From positions 1-44,115 of IMG/VR virus record IMGVR_UViG_3300022756_000002: a stretch of 44,115 nt of DNA. One strand, given 5' to 3'. The stretch comes from a virus. The notes beneath the pieces are model-generated. The model searched no databases. It saw nothing but the letters and a program-made list of their open reading frames with translations, and was not told the DNA's origin. Below are positions 32,399-40,658 of this stretch, piece after piece (the first letter of the stretch is position 1; each line of letters begins with the position of its first letter). The translations under genes were made by a program, and so were the position numbers.

Positions 32399-32665
32399 CT
32401 ATTTAAGTGATTTTAGAAAGTCTACCATTTTTTCAGTTTCTTTAAGTTCATTCTGTTTTTGCACTAAATCATTTCTCGATTTTCCCAAGAACTCCGCGCT
32501 ACCTCCGAGAAGAATCCTGGAAGTAATGTATTCCTCCAATATCGAATTCACTTCATTTAGGTATTCATAGCGTCGAATTAGTCTCCATTTAGCCAGACGG
32601 CGGTAATACCATTTTTTAAGTTTTTGCATAGGGTAATTCCCAGAATTGCCCTTTACATCTCGCAT
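32399..32665 (-). CDS. Small basic helical protein next to the capsid gene
   Basis: 88 residues from ATG 32665. ATG 32629 (MQKLKKWYYRRLAKWRLI) is equally plausible. The N-half is strongly basic and aromatic and the C-half a charged helix (LVQKQNELKETEKMVDFLKS). No family is recognised. It lies 32 bp after the major capsid gene and two bases before the HNH gene. A head-completion or capsid-decoration role is possible by position only. Confidence 0.55.
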   Translation of the reverse strand: MRDVKGNSGNYPMQKLKKWYYRRLAKWRLIRRYEYLNEVNSILEEYITSRILLGGSAEFLGKSRNDLVQKQNELKETEKMVDFLKSLK

Positions 32666-32696
32666 TCTGGTGTGAGTGCAAAGGGCGAACTACTGA

Positions 32697-33635
32697 TTAG
32701 TAAAATCCTGATTGGACACCGACGTTCAGACCGCGGGATCGATTCCTCGTAAACACGCTGGAACCGTAAACAGTCCAGGTGATGAAGTTGGATCCGATCA
32801 TGTCATCCTTCTTGCGGATTTCAAGCGTTGGCATGCGCTGCATGACCACATCGATTGTTCCCTTTCTACCGAAGTAGATAGATTTACAAGTCGTGGCCGA
32901 AACAGCTGCTCCAGAAATCGTGGTAGCGATTGCCGAACACTTTCCGGAAGGAAGGTTGTTGGAGATATAGACTTGGAAGCCCATGAAATCTCCAGCGTAC
33001 CCATTTCGCAGAGTGGCGTCTGCCACATTGAAGCCGACAGTAGCGGCTTTTGTTTCAATGTAAGCGGCGATTTGCGGCGTGATAACCGCAGCCCAGTCTC
33101 CCACTTCCTCCACATTGTTCTGGCGCAATACTTTCCTCGCGTTAGCGAAGAGGTTGATTATCGTGGCAGAACCTGCGGATACCGGGCGGTGCGCCGTACC
33201 TCCTAAGAGGCCGGCATCAGCTCCAAATGAAATAAATCCATCGGCGCCGGTGATGTTTTTGAAGACATCACTGTCGATTTGGTTCTTCAGTTGGTAAGCC
33301 GCTTCGGTTGCCAGTTCGCGGGCGGAATCGACGTTCAACTGCAAGTTCTTGGCATCATCCACATAGAAAGTGACGTGCTTGAAAGAAGATACAATTAAGG
33401 TGTCGTAGTTCCACTGTTGGTTGCTGGCGGAGAGGGTAGTACCCGGGGTATAAGTCTGCACGGAGAGCGATGCGAATCGCGGCACTTGCACGCGGTCGGC
33501 AAATTTCACCGTATCAGAGAGTCTCATGGAAGCCACTTCGAGAGCCACCAGAGATTTGTACAATGGCACTTGCACCATCGTACTCCAGATTGTCGGGGTA
33601 ATCCCAGACAATCCGTTACTTATTACTTGAGTCAT
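32697..33635 (-). CDS. Major capsid protein (HK97-fold type)
   Basis: 312 residues. VISNGLSGITPTIWSTMVQV, VQVPRFASLSVQTYTPGTTL, TLIVSSFKHVTFYVDDAKNL and AYQLKNQIDSDVFKNITGAD resemble the N-arm, E-loop and spine-helix regions of P22/N4-like coat proteins. DWAAVITPQIAAYIETKAAT and the VYISNNLPSG segment fit the P-domain. It follows a scaffold-like gene and portal in conventional order, so the shell-protein assignment is secure; the precise family is not. Confidence 0.85.
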   Translation of the reverse strand: MTQVISNGLSGITPTIWSTMVQVPLYKSLVALEVASMRLSDTVKFADRVQVPRFASLSVQTYTPGTTLSASNQQWNYDTLIVSSFKHVTFYVDDAKNLQLNVDSARELATEAAYQLKNQIDSDVFKNITGADGFISFGADAGLLGGTAHRPVSAGSATIINLFANARKVLRQNNVEEVGDWAAVITPQIAAYIETKAATVGFNVADATLRNGYAGDFMGFQVYISNNLPSGKCSAIATTISGAAVSATTCKSIYFGRKGTIDVVMQRMPTLEIRKKDDMIGSNFITWTVYGSSVFTRNRSRGLNVGVQSGFY

Positions 33636-33638
33636 TTT

Positions 33639-34298
33639 TTATCTCATTGTTCCAATATTCACCCTGTGCGGATTAGGTCGCGGCGGCTTATAAAGTCCAG
33701 CCTCGATCAGCATTTTTTCCTTTTCCACCAGAGAGGTAGTTGCTTCCAGCTGCTCCTCGAAATTCTTTGGAGCATCTTTCAGCATCTGGCTACTGGAAGG
33801 TTTGAGCGCTAGTTTTTCCTTCTCGACCTTGGCTTGATAAGCCGACTGCCATAAAAGGAAATTTTCGTCTTTTCTAATGTCTCGAAGGGATTTGCCAGTG
33901 AGCTTATGTTGTTCGGCGAGATATTCTTTCTCGCGCTGGTCCAGTCCCTCGAGCGATGCGCTGATGTCAATATAATCCTCCACGTCCAGCGCGGACTTAG
34001 AGGCATTTGATTCTTTGAGTTTAGCTTCCAGTTTGGCTTCGACTGATTTTCTCTCGGCCTCTTCCTTCTCAAATTTCGTCCGGTAATGTTCTTTCTGAGC
34101 CAAGGCTGATTCTAAATTTTTCTTGATTTTTTCATCCTCCTCGGATTTAATGGTTTTCTCCATTTGCTCGATCAAGCCGGGTAATTCGGCCAACCGAGAC
34201 TTTTGAGCTTCATCGAGCGCAATGCCCGTTTCGCCGCTCTTGGCGTCAAGATTTTGGAGTTCTTGCAACTCATCCTTTAATTCATCCATAGTTTTCAT
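33639..34298 (-). CDS. Capsid scaffold-like protein
   Basis: 219 residues, almost entirely helical and charged: MDELKDELQELQNLDAKSGE, EQMEKTIKSEEDEKIKKNLE and LEEAERKSVEAK-type coiled coils. It ends in a basic PPRPNPHRVNIG tail. It lies just upstream of the major capsid gene (3 bp), the standard place for a scaffolding protein. Such proteins template head assembly and leave or are cut. No protease domain is seen here or next to it. Confidence 0.7.
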   Translation of the reverse strand: MKTMDELKDELQELQNLDAKSGETGIALDEAQKSRLAELPGLIEQMEKTIKSEEDEKIKKNLESALAQKEHYRTKFEKEEAERKSVEAKLEAKLKESNASKSALDVEDYIDISASLEGLDQREKEYLAEQHKLTGKSLRDIRKDENFLLWQSAYQAKVEKEKLALKPSSSQMLKDAPKNFEEQLEATTSLVEKEKMLIEAGLYKPPRPNPHRVNIGTMR

Positions 34299-34370
34299 TT
34301 GAAGAGTTTTGTCTCTGTTTAATTTTTTCGTTTTTACTTCGTGAGGTTTATTCCTCAGAGTGCTAATAAT

Positions 34371-34601
34371 TTATGTGTACGACGACTTCTTAGGTTTGTC
34401 AACGGGGGGTTCTTCCATGAAATTAAAAAGTTTCTTCACCAATTTCACCGCGTGCTGGCGACCTAAGAGTTCTTCATTGCTTTTCACGGTCATAATATCT
34501 CCGATTAAAGTGTATTCTTCTTCCAGGAATTTAAAGAGAACTTGGCCGTATTGCGTCTTCGGAAGTTCTTCCAGTATTTGTTTTTCTTGAAAGGTAAGCA
34601 T
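34371..34601 (-). CDS. Small hypothetical protein between portal and scaffold
   Basis: 76 residues. FQEKQILEELPKTQYGQVLF and LGRQHAVKLVKKLFNFM are amphipathic helices, and the tail is Lys/Pro-rich. It starts at the base after the portal stop, so the two are co-translated. No family is recognised. Position suggests a small head protein or assembly factor. Confidence 0.6.
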   Translation of the reverse strand: MLTFQEKQILEELPKTQYGQVLFKFLEEEYTLIGDIMTVKSNEELLGRQHAVKLVKKLFNFMEEPPVDKPKKSSYT

Positions 34602-36407
34602 CTATATTGCTTTCTCTCCGGCGCCGACTAATTCTCCCGTCGGAGCGGAAACGCCTCCGCCGGAACCTTTAATTCCTCTCGCATTAAAAGGGGATACCAT
34701 CGGCTGCATCTCTTCAATCTTCTTATCCTCGGCTCCGAAAATCTCATTCGGGTTAATGCCTCCGTCCTCGGCCATCTTGCTGATTATTTTTTTCTTGACC
34801 GGATCGGTGGTAGCCGTCGGATCAGCGGTGATCGCCTGCAAGATGGCGAACAGGGTTGCGTAGCGCACTCGCGTATCGAGGGACTCCCCGGTAATATCGA
34901 TATCGACGTCGTACTTCACATCCTTGTAGAAATTTCTGGGGATGGTCAGGAGCTTCTCCTTGTGCTGTTTGATGGATTGCTCGATAGAGAGAGCAATCAC
35001 ATCGCGCTCCTGGTTGGTCGGGAAGGGTTCGCCATCCGTTATCTGCCGGATAATTTCCTTGATGACTAGCTCATTTTTTACCAGCGCCGTGTAAGTATCC
35101 AAATCTTCTCCGACCAGGCGCAGAGTGTGCTCGACCGTGTTTTGTTTTTCAAAATTCGGGATGATATCGTTGAAGAGCATTTCCTTTACATCCATGGCGA
35201 TGTTCTCCTGGATCTGCTCGAAGTAACTCATCGTCTGGTTGGCGGCGATTTGCGCGCTCCCTAAGGGCGTGCCGGCCGGCAATCTCTCTCCGGAAATCAC
35301 ATCATAAGAAAAGGTGAGTTCGGCGCGGTTTTGAAGCCAGATTTGTTTCTCTTCATTAAAAAAAGCCAGGTTGCGATCGGACATATCGATCTGAGTGATC
35401 TCCGAATCAACATTCATAATCTCACCATTCCTGGTATCGGTATATAAATTTCTATTGATCGACGCGTCGCGGGTCTGAAAAACCCGCAATCCCGCCCAGT
35501 AAGTAGCTTTGGCTTGCACATTAGATAGTTCATTCTCCCGGATCTGTGGCTCGATCAGTGTTTCCACCACTCCGATTCCAAGCCAGCGGCCCGGCATTTT
35601 CTCCGCGTGAAATTCGTAATAAGGCAATTCTTCATTTTCCCAATCATCCAACGCCAAAGTCACACCCGGATGCACCGTCACCATATTTCCATAAACGTCA
35701 AATTCATCTATTCCCACATCAGCTAAAAATATTCTTTTGTTTTTCCAGCTAGTCGATCCGTCGGGGGCGATATCCGCCACTTCTCCGTAGCGCTCGTAGA
35801 TGCGGATATGGCTCTGGTCCTTCATCTTATGATATTCATCGATCACTTTCTTTTGATCCGCATCGCTCCACTTCATCTGCCGGGCGACTTTACGAAATTC
35901 AGGAACGGTATAATCGTGCATTTCAATAATTGAGCGACTCTCCATCAGAGAGTCCGCGCCCTGATCATTGACCAGCATGCGTAGGTCCACGAAGTAGGGG
36001 ACTCCGTCGACAATTTTTATCACGCAGGATCCGAAGATCGGCAGGTCATGGAAGATGCGATTTAAAACTTTTCCGAATTGCTGATCGCGCATCCAGTATT
36101 TCAGATCGCGTTCCATAAACCAGGTCTTCAGGGGATTGCCACCGCCCGCGGTCAAGAGTCGAATATTCTTGGTATCAAAATCCACCGCCTTCGAAAATAT
36201 TTTGCAGGGATTCTTGACAATATTAAAAAAATATTTCCGGTCGCCGTCTTCATCGATCTCCCCGGATTTAAATTTGGAGTTGTAGTAAAAATTCACATCC
36301 TGCAGAGTCTGATACTGCGAAAAATACAGCATCGGAACTATCTGGATTCTCTTGCTGATAAAATCCTGCAACTCTCGGTTGATGTCTTTGATCTCTAGAT
36401 CTTGCAT
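34602..36407 (-). CDS. Portal protein
   Basis: About 601 residues from ATG 36407 (a TTG at 36428 would add seven). NIVKNPCKIFSKAVDFDTKN, WMRDQQFGKVLNRIFHDLPI and a long helical core with IREIIRQITDGEPFPTNQE match the large P22/T7-like portal ring subunits. The C-terminal region is Gly/Ser-rich (GIKGSGGGVSAPTGELVG). Order portal-scaffold-capsid after terminase confirms the call. It forms the DNA channel at one capsid vertex and docks the terminase. Confidence 0.85.
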   Translation of the reverse strand: MQDLEIKDINRELQDFISKRIQIVPMLYFSQYQTLQDVNFYYNSKFKSGEIDEDGDRKYFFNIVKNPCKIFSKAVDFDTKNIRLLTAGGGNPLKTWFMERDLKYWMRDQQFGKVLNRIFHDLPIFGSCVIKIVDGVPYFVDLRMLVNDQGADSLMESRSIIEMHDYTVPEFRKVARQMKWSDADQKKVIDEYHKMKDQSHIRIYERYGEVADIAPDGSTSWKNKRIFLADVGIDEFDVYGNMVTVHPGVTLALDDWENEELPYYEFHAEKMPGRWLGIGVVETLIEPQIRENELSNVQAKATYWAGLRVFQTRDASINRNLYTDTRNGEIMNVDSEITQIDMSDRNLAFFNEEKQIWLQNRAELTFSYDVISGERLPAGTPLGSAQIAANQTMSYFEQIQENIAMDVKEMLFNDIIPNFEKQNTVEHTLRLVGEDLDTYTALVKNELVIKEIIRQITDGEPFPTNQERDVIALSIEQSIKQHKEKLLTIPRNFYKDVKYDVDIDITGESLDTRVRYATLFAILQAITADPTATTDPVKKKIISKMAEDGGINPNEIFGAEDKKIEEMQPMVSPFNARGIKGSGGGVSAPTGELVGAGEKAI

Positions 36408-36411
36408 CTTA

Positions 36412-36582
36412 CTAATATTGCTCGACAACCGTGTCCGTACTATCCGCGTCCGCCATCGAGGGAGCTACCTCGTAATTCTTCGATTCGCATAAATTCTCCG
36501 TCTTATAGTTGTAGCGAAAATCTCCGAACTCAGATTTCATTTCGTCTGTCGTAGCGTATCTTTGTCCTTCTTTATAGCTCAT
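36412..36582 (-). CDS. Small acidic protein before the portal
   Basis: 56 residues opening MSYKEGQRYATTDEMKSEFG and ending with an acidic DADSTDTVVEQY tail. It stops five bases before the portal ATG, and its stop region supplies the portal upstream sequence. No family is recognised. The tight packing and absence of a competing frame support it. Confidence 0.55.
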   Translation of the reverse strand: MSYKEGQRYATTDEMKSEFGDFRYNYKTENLCESKNYEVAPSMADADSTDTVVEQY

Positions 36583-36601
36583 ATATTTATTCTTCGATTA
36601 A

Positions 36602-36739
36602 CTATCGACCGCGGCGCCTCAACATAGTATCAATCCTCACTAAACCCTTAGTTTTTCCCTTCACCCCGACTCCCTTGCCCATTTTGCTTCCCATTTTTGG
36701 ACGGCTAGAAGTATTTTTAGAACCTGTTAAACCATTCAT
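36602..36739 (-). CDS. Small very basic protein
   Basis: 45 residues, rich in Gly, Lys and Arg (MNGLTGSKNTSSRPKMGSKM, VKGKTKGLVRI), ending RRRGR. It lies in the same direction between two packaging-module genes. Such small basic proteins may bind DNA or RNA in the head. No family is recognised and no ribosome site is obvious. Confidence 0.5.
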   Translation of the reverse strand: MNGLTGSKNTSSRPKMGSKMGKGVGVKGKTKGLVRIDTMLRRRGR

Positions 36740-36754
36740 GTTTATAATTTAAAA

Positions 36755-37078
36755 TTATCTTAAGCTAATAATCATATCGACCACTTTATTCAAGTGTCCG
36801 GTCCATCCGGCCGTCGGTTCACGTTCGAAGCATTGCGGAATTTCTTTCTTCAGGAGCGCCAACAATTTTTCTTTTAAATCTGTTTCGCCTTTATTACCTA
36901 AAATTTTCTCCAGCACTTCGCGCGGAACCTCCGCCACCGGCGCAATATTGACGGAATTATTTATCGGAGCCACAGCGGGTTTTTCGGTTTCAGCGGTTTC
37001 AGTACTTTCAGTATTTTCTTTTTTTTTTATCGCCTTCGCCCGCGGCTTAGCTTTAGCTTTAGTTTTCTTAGCTTCCAT
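36755..37078 (-). CDS. Hypothetical protein with Lys/Ala-rich N-terminus
   Basis: 107 residues from ATG 37078. The N-third is low-complexity (KKTKAKAKPRAKAIKKKENT). A Thr/Glu linker follows, then a helical C-domain (VPREVLEKILGNKGETDLKE, WTGHLNKVVDMIISL). No family is recognised. It sits between the large terminase and portal, so a packaging or head role is likely. AGGA about 13 nt upstream is a weak ribosome site. Confidence 0.6.
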   Translation of the reverse strand: MEAKKTKAKAKPRAKAIKKKENTESTETAETEKPAVAPINNSVNIAPVAEVPREVLEKILGNKGETDLKEKLLALLKKEIPQCFEREPTAGWTGHLNKVVDMIISLR

Positions 37079-37132
37079 ATACAAAAAATAACATCCTGTT
37101 AAAAAATTTCGTCAAGGGGAAAACCCGCATAC

Positions 37133-38851
37133 TTACATATACTGAAATGATTTGCGGCGCACCGGGCGGGTTCGAGCCACTTCGATTTGCATAACTTTCT
37201 GCGGAGAGAATTCAAAGTAGGCGAGGAGTGTGCTCATCACGTCATCGTCATGAAATCCGCGGGCCGCGCCCGCGCCCTGCTGTGTGGCATCGTCATTCCA
37301 CAAAAAAGTTTTCATCTGCTCAATCGTTTTTCGGTCAAAAATTTTCACCGATTTATTGCGCAGCAAAACTTGGAAATGGGAGATGAGCTGCTGCTTGGTG
37401 TCCCAGCTCATCCGAAATCCGAGCTTCTCCGTTTCGATGTCCTGTTTATACTCCAGCTGTTTTCTCCGATAAACTTTTAAGTCACGAATCTCCCTAATCA
37501 GAGCCGCGCCGGCGGAGTTGCTTTCCGGAATTATCAGGCACTTGTTGTACATGTAATGCAGCACCTTGACTTTATCCGAAAGTCCTGTTATTGGAATTTT
37601 CCCGTTCCACTTCGCCACCTTGTGTCCGGAAGAAGAAACCACGGAGATGGAGCTCGGGTCGATGATTCCTTCGGAGGGATCCACTCCCATGATGTAATCC
37701 ACTCCCGGCACGGACTCTTCGTAAATTTCACAGCCCTCATGCATGCGGAGCGGTGTGATAATAAATTTTTCCAGCTGCGCGATATGCTCCTTGGCGAACA
37801 CGCTTCCTTTTAAGAGAATGTCCGTGGTCCATTCACCCTTGACGAAACGCCGCACATAATCTTCGCCCATCGCTTCCTGCTTGCGCAGATAATCTTCCGG
37901 CAAATTATCTCTGTTGTCATACATTGACGACTGGTACAATTTGAAGCCCGGCCTAGGATTGGCCACGAAATAATCGTAGGCCCAAAAGTTCGCCGGGTTG
38001 CAAGTCATGTTGCCCTGCCGCACCGGAACTTCCATTCTTCGCAGGCGTGAATTGGCGGCTTCGAAAACTTCGTACTCCACCTCTTCGAGCTGGTCGATGA
38101 AGTAAGCTCCGAGGTTGAGCGATTTTAATTTCTGCTGCGCTTTCTTGATATCGGCGGTTCCTCCGCTCTGCATCGCATCAAGTCCGAATAAAACCACTTG
38201 GCTGCCGTTTGAAAAATTTATCAGTCCGTCTTTGATGCGGTGCTCGTACCAACTCGAGGGAAGCATGGCAAAGAGTTCCGGTAAAATACTTCGATCGATG
38301 TCCGAGAGAGTTTTTCTTCCAAGCAAAACCCGGTTGCCCGGGAAGCACTTCACAAAAAGAATCAGCTTGACATAGAGCGCGCACGATTTCCCGGAACCGT
38401 AACCTCCCGCGTTTAAACAAAAATCATCTTTCAAGTTGGAAATAAATTCGCTCTGGATCGGATTGAATTTATAAACTTTACCGTTGAGTGTAATCTCCTT
38501 AATTTTTTTTCCGGCCAGAAGTTGTTCTCCCAAATGCACCCATTCGCTTTTGATCGAGCCTTCCGGTATTTTTTTTTCCTCTTCTTCTTTTTTTGTTTGC
38601 TCAATCGCTTTATCTAAAATTTTTTTCGCTTCCTCTTGTTCTTTTTTAAAATTATAAAACTCGAGACCTCTAGCTTTTAATTCTTCCTTCATATCTTTGT
38701 CTACGCAATCACGGCTACAATAATTTCCTTTTGTTTTTTTCTGAGCTATTTGTCGCAATTTTCCTTCCTTGCCGCAACCTTTTCTTCGGCAAATATAAAA
38801 AAGCTCCGGGTGCTTTTCCTTCGCCCGCAAATATTTTTCCTGTTCTGTCAT
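37133..38851 (-). CDS. terL: Terminase large subunit
   Basis: 572 residues. The N-terminus adds an unusual zinc knuckle (Cys21, 26, 45, 49) and a Lys/Glu-rich helix. The ATPase follows: GGYGSGKS Walker A (149-156) and YFIDQLEEV Walker B region (about 250-258). The RNase-H-like nuclease carries GVDPSEG with Asp391 and a late DDD cluster near residue 538. It packages DNA into the portal. The extra N-terminal zinc domain is not typical and may bind DNA or a small protein. A terminator stands just upstream, so it probably has its own promoter or read-through. Confidence 0.9.
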   Translation of the reverse strand: MTEQEKYLRAKEKHPELFYICRRKGCGKEGKLRQIAQKKTKGNYCSRDCVDKDMKEELKARGLEFYNFKKEQEEAKKILDKAIEQTKKEEEEKKIPEGSIKSEWVHLGEQLLAGKKIKEITLNGKVYKFNPIQSEFISNLKDDFCLNAGGYGSGKSCALYVKLILFVKCFPGNRVLLGRKTLSDIDRSILPELFAMLPSSWYEHRIKDGLINFSNGSQVVLFGLDAMQSGGTADIKKAQQKLKSLNLGAYFIDQLEEVEYEVFEAANSRLRRMEVPVRQGNMTCNPANFWAYDYFVANPRPGFKLYQSSMYDNRDNLPEDYLRKQEAMGEDYVRRFVKGEWTTDILLKGSVFAKEHIAQLEKFIITPLRMHEGCEIYEESVPGVDYIMGVDPSEGIIDPSSISVVSSSGHKVAKWNGKIPITGLSDKVKVLHYMYNKCLIIPESNSAGAALIREIRDLKVYRRKQLEYKQDIETEKLGFRMSWDTKQQLISHFQVLLRNKSVKIFDRKTIEQMKTFLWNDDATQQGAGAARGFHDDDVMSTLLAYFEFSPQKVMQIEVARTRPVRRKSFQYM

Positions 38852-38871
38852 ATTTTTAAATTAGCACAAAA

Positions 38872-38895
38872 CGAAAAATCCCCTCGATGGGGACT
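38872..38895 (-). terminator. Rho-independent terminator upstream of the terminase gene
   Basis: On the minus strand TCCCC, ATCGA, GGGGA is followed by TTTTTCG. The perfect 5-bp stem lies between the 60-residue gene at 38925 and the terminase start, splitting the leftward region into two transcription units. It resembles the stem of the small-RNA terminator at 443-488. Confidence 0.65.
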
Positions 38896-38924
38896 CTTCG
38901 CTAATAAGGATCAGAAAAATTATA

Positions 38925-39107
38925 TCACACCATTTCCTTTTGTTTGTTTTCTTCTTCGATGATAAGCGGGGCTATCATCTCTGCCCGAAATCTCGTCACA
39001 CAATTTTCCAATTCATCCAAAATATATTCCGAATCGGATAGGGGAGTGAATTGATTTAAAATTTCTTTGACCTCTAAAATAATTCTTTCACTTAAATTTT
39101 TTTCCAT
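38925..39107 (-). CDS. Small helical acidic protein
   Basis: 60 residues (MEKNLSERIILEVKEILNQF, then DSEYILDELENCVTRF). Mostly amphipathic helix, with no cofactor motif. It lies between the methyltransferase and the terminator before the terminase. No family is recognised. Confidence 0.6.
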   Translation of the reverse strand: MEKNLSERIILEVKEILNQFTPLSDSEYILDELENCVTRFRAEMIAPLIIEEENKQKEMV

Positions 39108-39142
39108 TTAAAAATTTTATCACAATTTTTATTTTAGTATTT

Positions 39143-39544
39143 TTATTTTTTAAAAATACAAATCATCGAAGGGAATGGCGCTGAATTCTTACTCCCTCCA
39201 AATTTCAATCTTCCTTTAATGAAGCGAATTTCCGCCTTGCCTAAAATAAATTCATGAAACCACTTCGTATCCGTTCTGGCAGGGAGGAGCGCCACTCCTC
39301 CCTCTTTTGCAATTTTTTCTACCCACTTACCGATCACACGTCCATAAGGGGGATTCATAAAAACACTCTCCTCCGTCCAGTCCTGTTTTAATCCATCCTC
39401 TTTTAGAGAAAAGAACTTTTTACATTTCGCATTTTTTCGGGTAGCGCAGGGATCCAGGGTAAAATGAAATTCCGAATCCAGGAAATTAAACAGCTCCTGT
39501 GGAGTTTCCCATTCAGCCGTCTTACTTGAAAAATGCACATTCAT
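39143..39544 (-). CDS. Phage N6-adenine DNA methyltransferase (Dam-type, PF05869-like)
   Basis: 133 residues. EWETPQELFNFLDSEFHFTL, DPCATRKNAKC, the catalytic NPPYG (about 64-68) and LLPARTDTKWFHEFI, GRLKFGGSKNSAPFPSM are the full set of motifs of short phage adenine methylases. It is compact but not truncated for this family. It probably protects phage DNA from host restriction. The target site cannot be read from the protein. Confidence 0.85.
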   Translation of the reverse strand: MNVHFSSKTAEWETPQELFNFLDSEFHFTLDPCATRKNAKCKKFFSLKEDGLKQDWTEESVFMNPPYGRVIGKWVEKIAKEGGVALLPARTDTKWFHEFILGKAEIRFIKGRLKFGGSKNSAPFPSMICIFKK

Positions 39545-39580
39545 TTAAAAATTAAAAAAAGAAATATATATTTTATTATT

Positions 39581-39757
39581 TTATTTTCTATTTTTTTTCT
39601 TAGAAGTCTTAGAAGTCTTGGGAAGTTTTTTCCCCTTCTTAACTCCGTTTTCACTCCGTGAGGCGCGGTCCCACTCTGCCACATCCACCCCTTGACGGGT
39701 TAGTTTTTTTCTGTTGGCGTGAAAATACTTTCTTTGCGCTTCGCTTTTGTAAGGCAT
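39581..39757 (-). CDS. Small conserved phage protein (MPYKSEAQRKYFHA type)
   Basis: 58 residues. MPYKSEAQRKYFHANRKKLT, then GVDVAEWDRAS, is a widespread short phage protein pattern of unknown function. The C-terminus is a Lys/Ser-rich tail. The gene is complete and lies between the methyltransferase and a basic protein in the leftward unit. Confidence 0.65.
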   Translation of the reverse strand: MPYKSEAQRKYFHANRKKLTRQGVDVAEWDRASRSENGVKKGKKLPKTSKTSKKKNRK

Positions 39758-39766
39758 GATTTTATT

Positions 39767-39961
39767 TTACTCTAAAAAGGTAACATATGTTACTTCACAT
39801 TTCTTCCCATTTCGCGCCCATTTAGGCTTCCACCATCCCTTGACAAAAATTCTCCGAATATGAGCGCGATAACCCTGGTTGTGCCTTTTGTAATGCATCG
39901 CACCATGGCAGAACTCAGTGGGCCGGGATCCAGGTGGTGAACCTTGGTCCGTTAGTTTCAT
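39767..39961 (-). CDS. Small basic hypothetical protein
   Basis: 64 residues from ATG 39961. The frame to 40003 would add a poor hydrophobic start. Single Cys, His and many Arg/Lys (HGAMHYKRHNQGYRAHIRRI, VKGWWKPKWARNGKKCEV) suggest nucleic-acid binding. GGGGCAGGCAG stands just upstream of the ATG, a relative of the motif seen before right-arm genes. No family is recognised. Confidence 0.5.
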   Translation of the reverse strand: MKLTDQGSPPGSRPTEFCHGAMHYKRHNQGYRAHIRRIFVKGWWKPKWARNGKKCEVTYVTFLE

Positions 39962-40003
39962 TCTGCCTGCCCCATAAAAGAACGTTACCACACTAGAAAG
40001 CAA

Positions 40004-40318
40004 TTAACCACTACAATTACACGAAGCGAAAAAACCCTTGTGTTTATTACATATATCAAAAGGGTTATGCTTTGTAACACTTTCTGCTTCTTTTGTAACA
40101 CTTTCCTTTATTTCTGTAACACTTTTAACCTCTTTTGTAACACTTTCGGGCACTTTTTGTAACACTTCTTCACTTTTCTGTAACACTTTCTCACTTTTCT
40201 GTAACACTTTCTCGCCCTTACGATGCAACTTAACCCGGCATACCATCGAACAAGTCTTTGTTTGTGGACGTTTATTAAGTAGAAATTCCCCACAGATGTA
40301 ACACTTTTGTCTTTCCAT
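40004..40318 (-). CDS. Zinc-finger protein carrying a tandem DNA-repeat array
   Basis: 104 residues. The N-terminus has CYICGEFLLNKRPQTKTCSM and VC, a treble-clef-like zinc site. Residues about 33-88 are repeats read as KVLQKSE and then as SVTKE, both produced by one DNA word. The C-terminus holds two more Cys (FFASCNCSG). It is the first gene leftward from the control region, so it could be an early regulator of that region. The repeats may matter as DNA rather than as protein. Confidence 0.6.
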   Translation of the reverse strand: MERQKCYICGEFLLNKRPQTKTCSMVCRVKLHRKGEKVLQKSEKVLQKSEEVLQKVPESVTKEVKSVTEIKESVTKEAESVTKHNPFDICNKHKGFFASCNCSG

Positions 40319-40360
40319 ACTAGAAATGTAACACTTTTCCCATAATTATGTAACAGTTTT
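40073..40360. repeat. TGTAACACTTTT array, ten copies at about 21-bp steps
   Basis: The word starts at 40073, 40094, 40115, 40136, 40158, 40179, 40200, 40297, 40327 and 40349 (the last reads TGTAACAGTTTT). Spacing is 21 or 22 bp in the main block, equal to two helical turns. Copies lie in all three frames of the gene at 40004-40318 and also upstream of its ATG. It is probably a binding array, as in iterons, operators or packaging sites. Confidence 0.85.
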
Positions 40361-40419
40361 GGATTTTCAGTTTGTGCAGAAAAGAAGTAGTGAATTTATA
40401 AAAATGAGTAGATTAAGTT

Positions 40420-40461
40420 TAAATTGCATAGATTTGGAGATAAATTGCATAGATTTCAGAT
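40420..40461. repeat. Tandem 21-bp repeat (TAAATTGCATAGATTT core)
   Basis: The 16-base word TAAATTGCATAGATTT occurs at 40420-40435 and 40441-40456, 21 bp apart. The step equals the TGTAACAC array next to it, which suggests stacked binding on the same DNA face. Confidence 0.65.
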
Positions 40462-40629
40462 TTTTAACCCTTTAAGATCCTGATTTCAGATTCTTAGTGG
40501 TTTCAAGTCATTATTTTAAGTCCTTAGTGGGTTCAGAAGTGTTCTCAGATCCTCAAAATGTGCGAGGGAGTGATGTCATAAATTTAAAAGATTTTCGGAC
40601 TCGGATACGCCCCCCCGTGTCTGTGTCGC

Positions 40630-40658
40630 ACAATAATCATTTTGCGACATAGTGTCAA
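40630..40658 (-). promoter_or_regulatory. Leftward promoter with an embedded operator
   Basis: Read on the minus strand: TTGACA (40658-40653), 17 nt, TATTGT (40635-40630). The inverted repeat TGTCGCA/TGCGACA (40624-40649) overlaps the spacer and -10, so a repressor there would block it. It would drive the first leftward gene at 40318. Confidence 0.5.

Noticed and set aside
40073-40360. CRISPR array
   Set aside because: Repeat unit is only about 12 bp with 9-10-bp gaps and lies within a coding frame; no cas gene is present.
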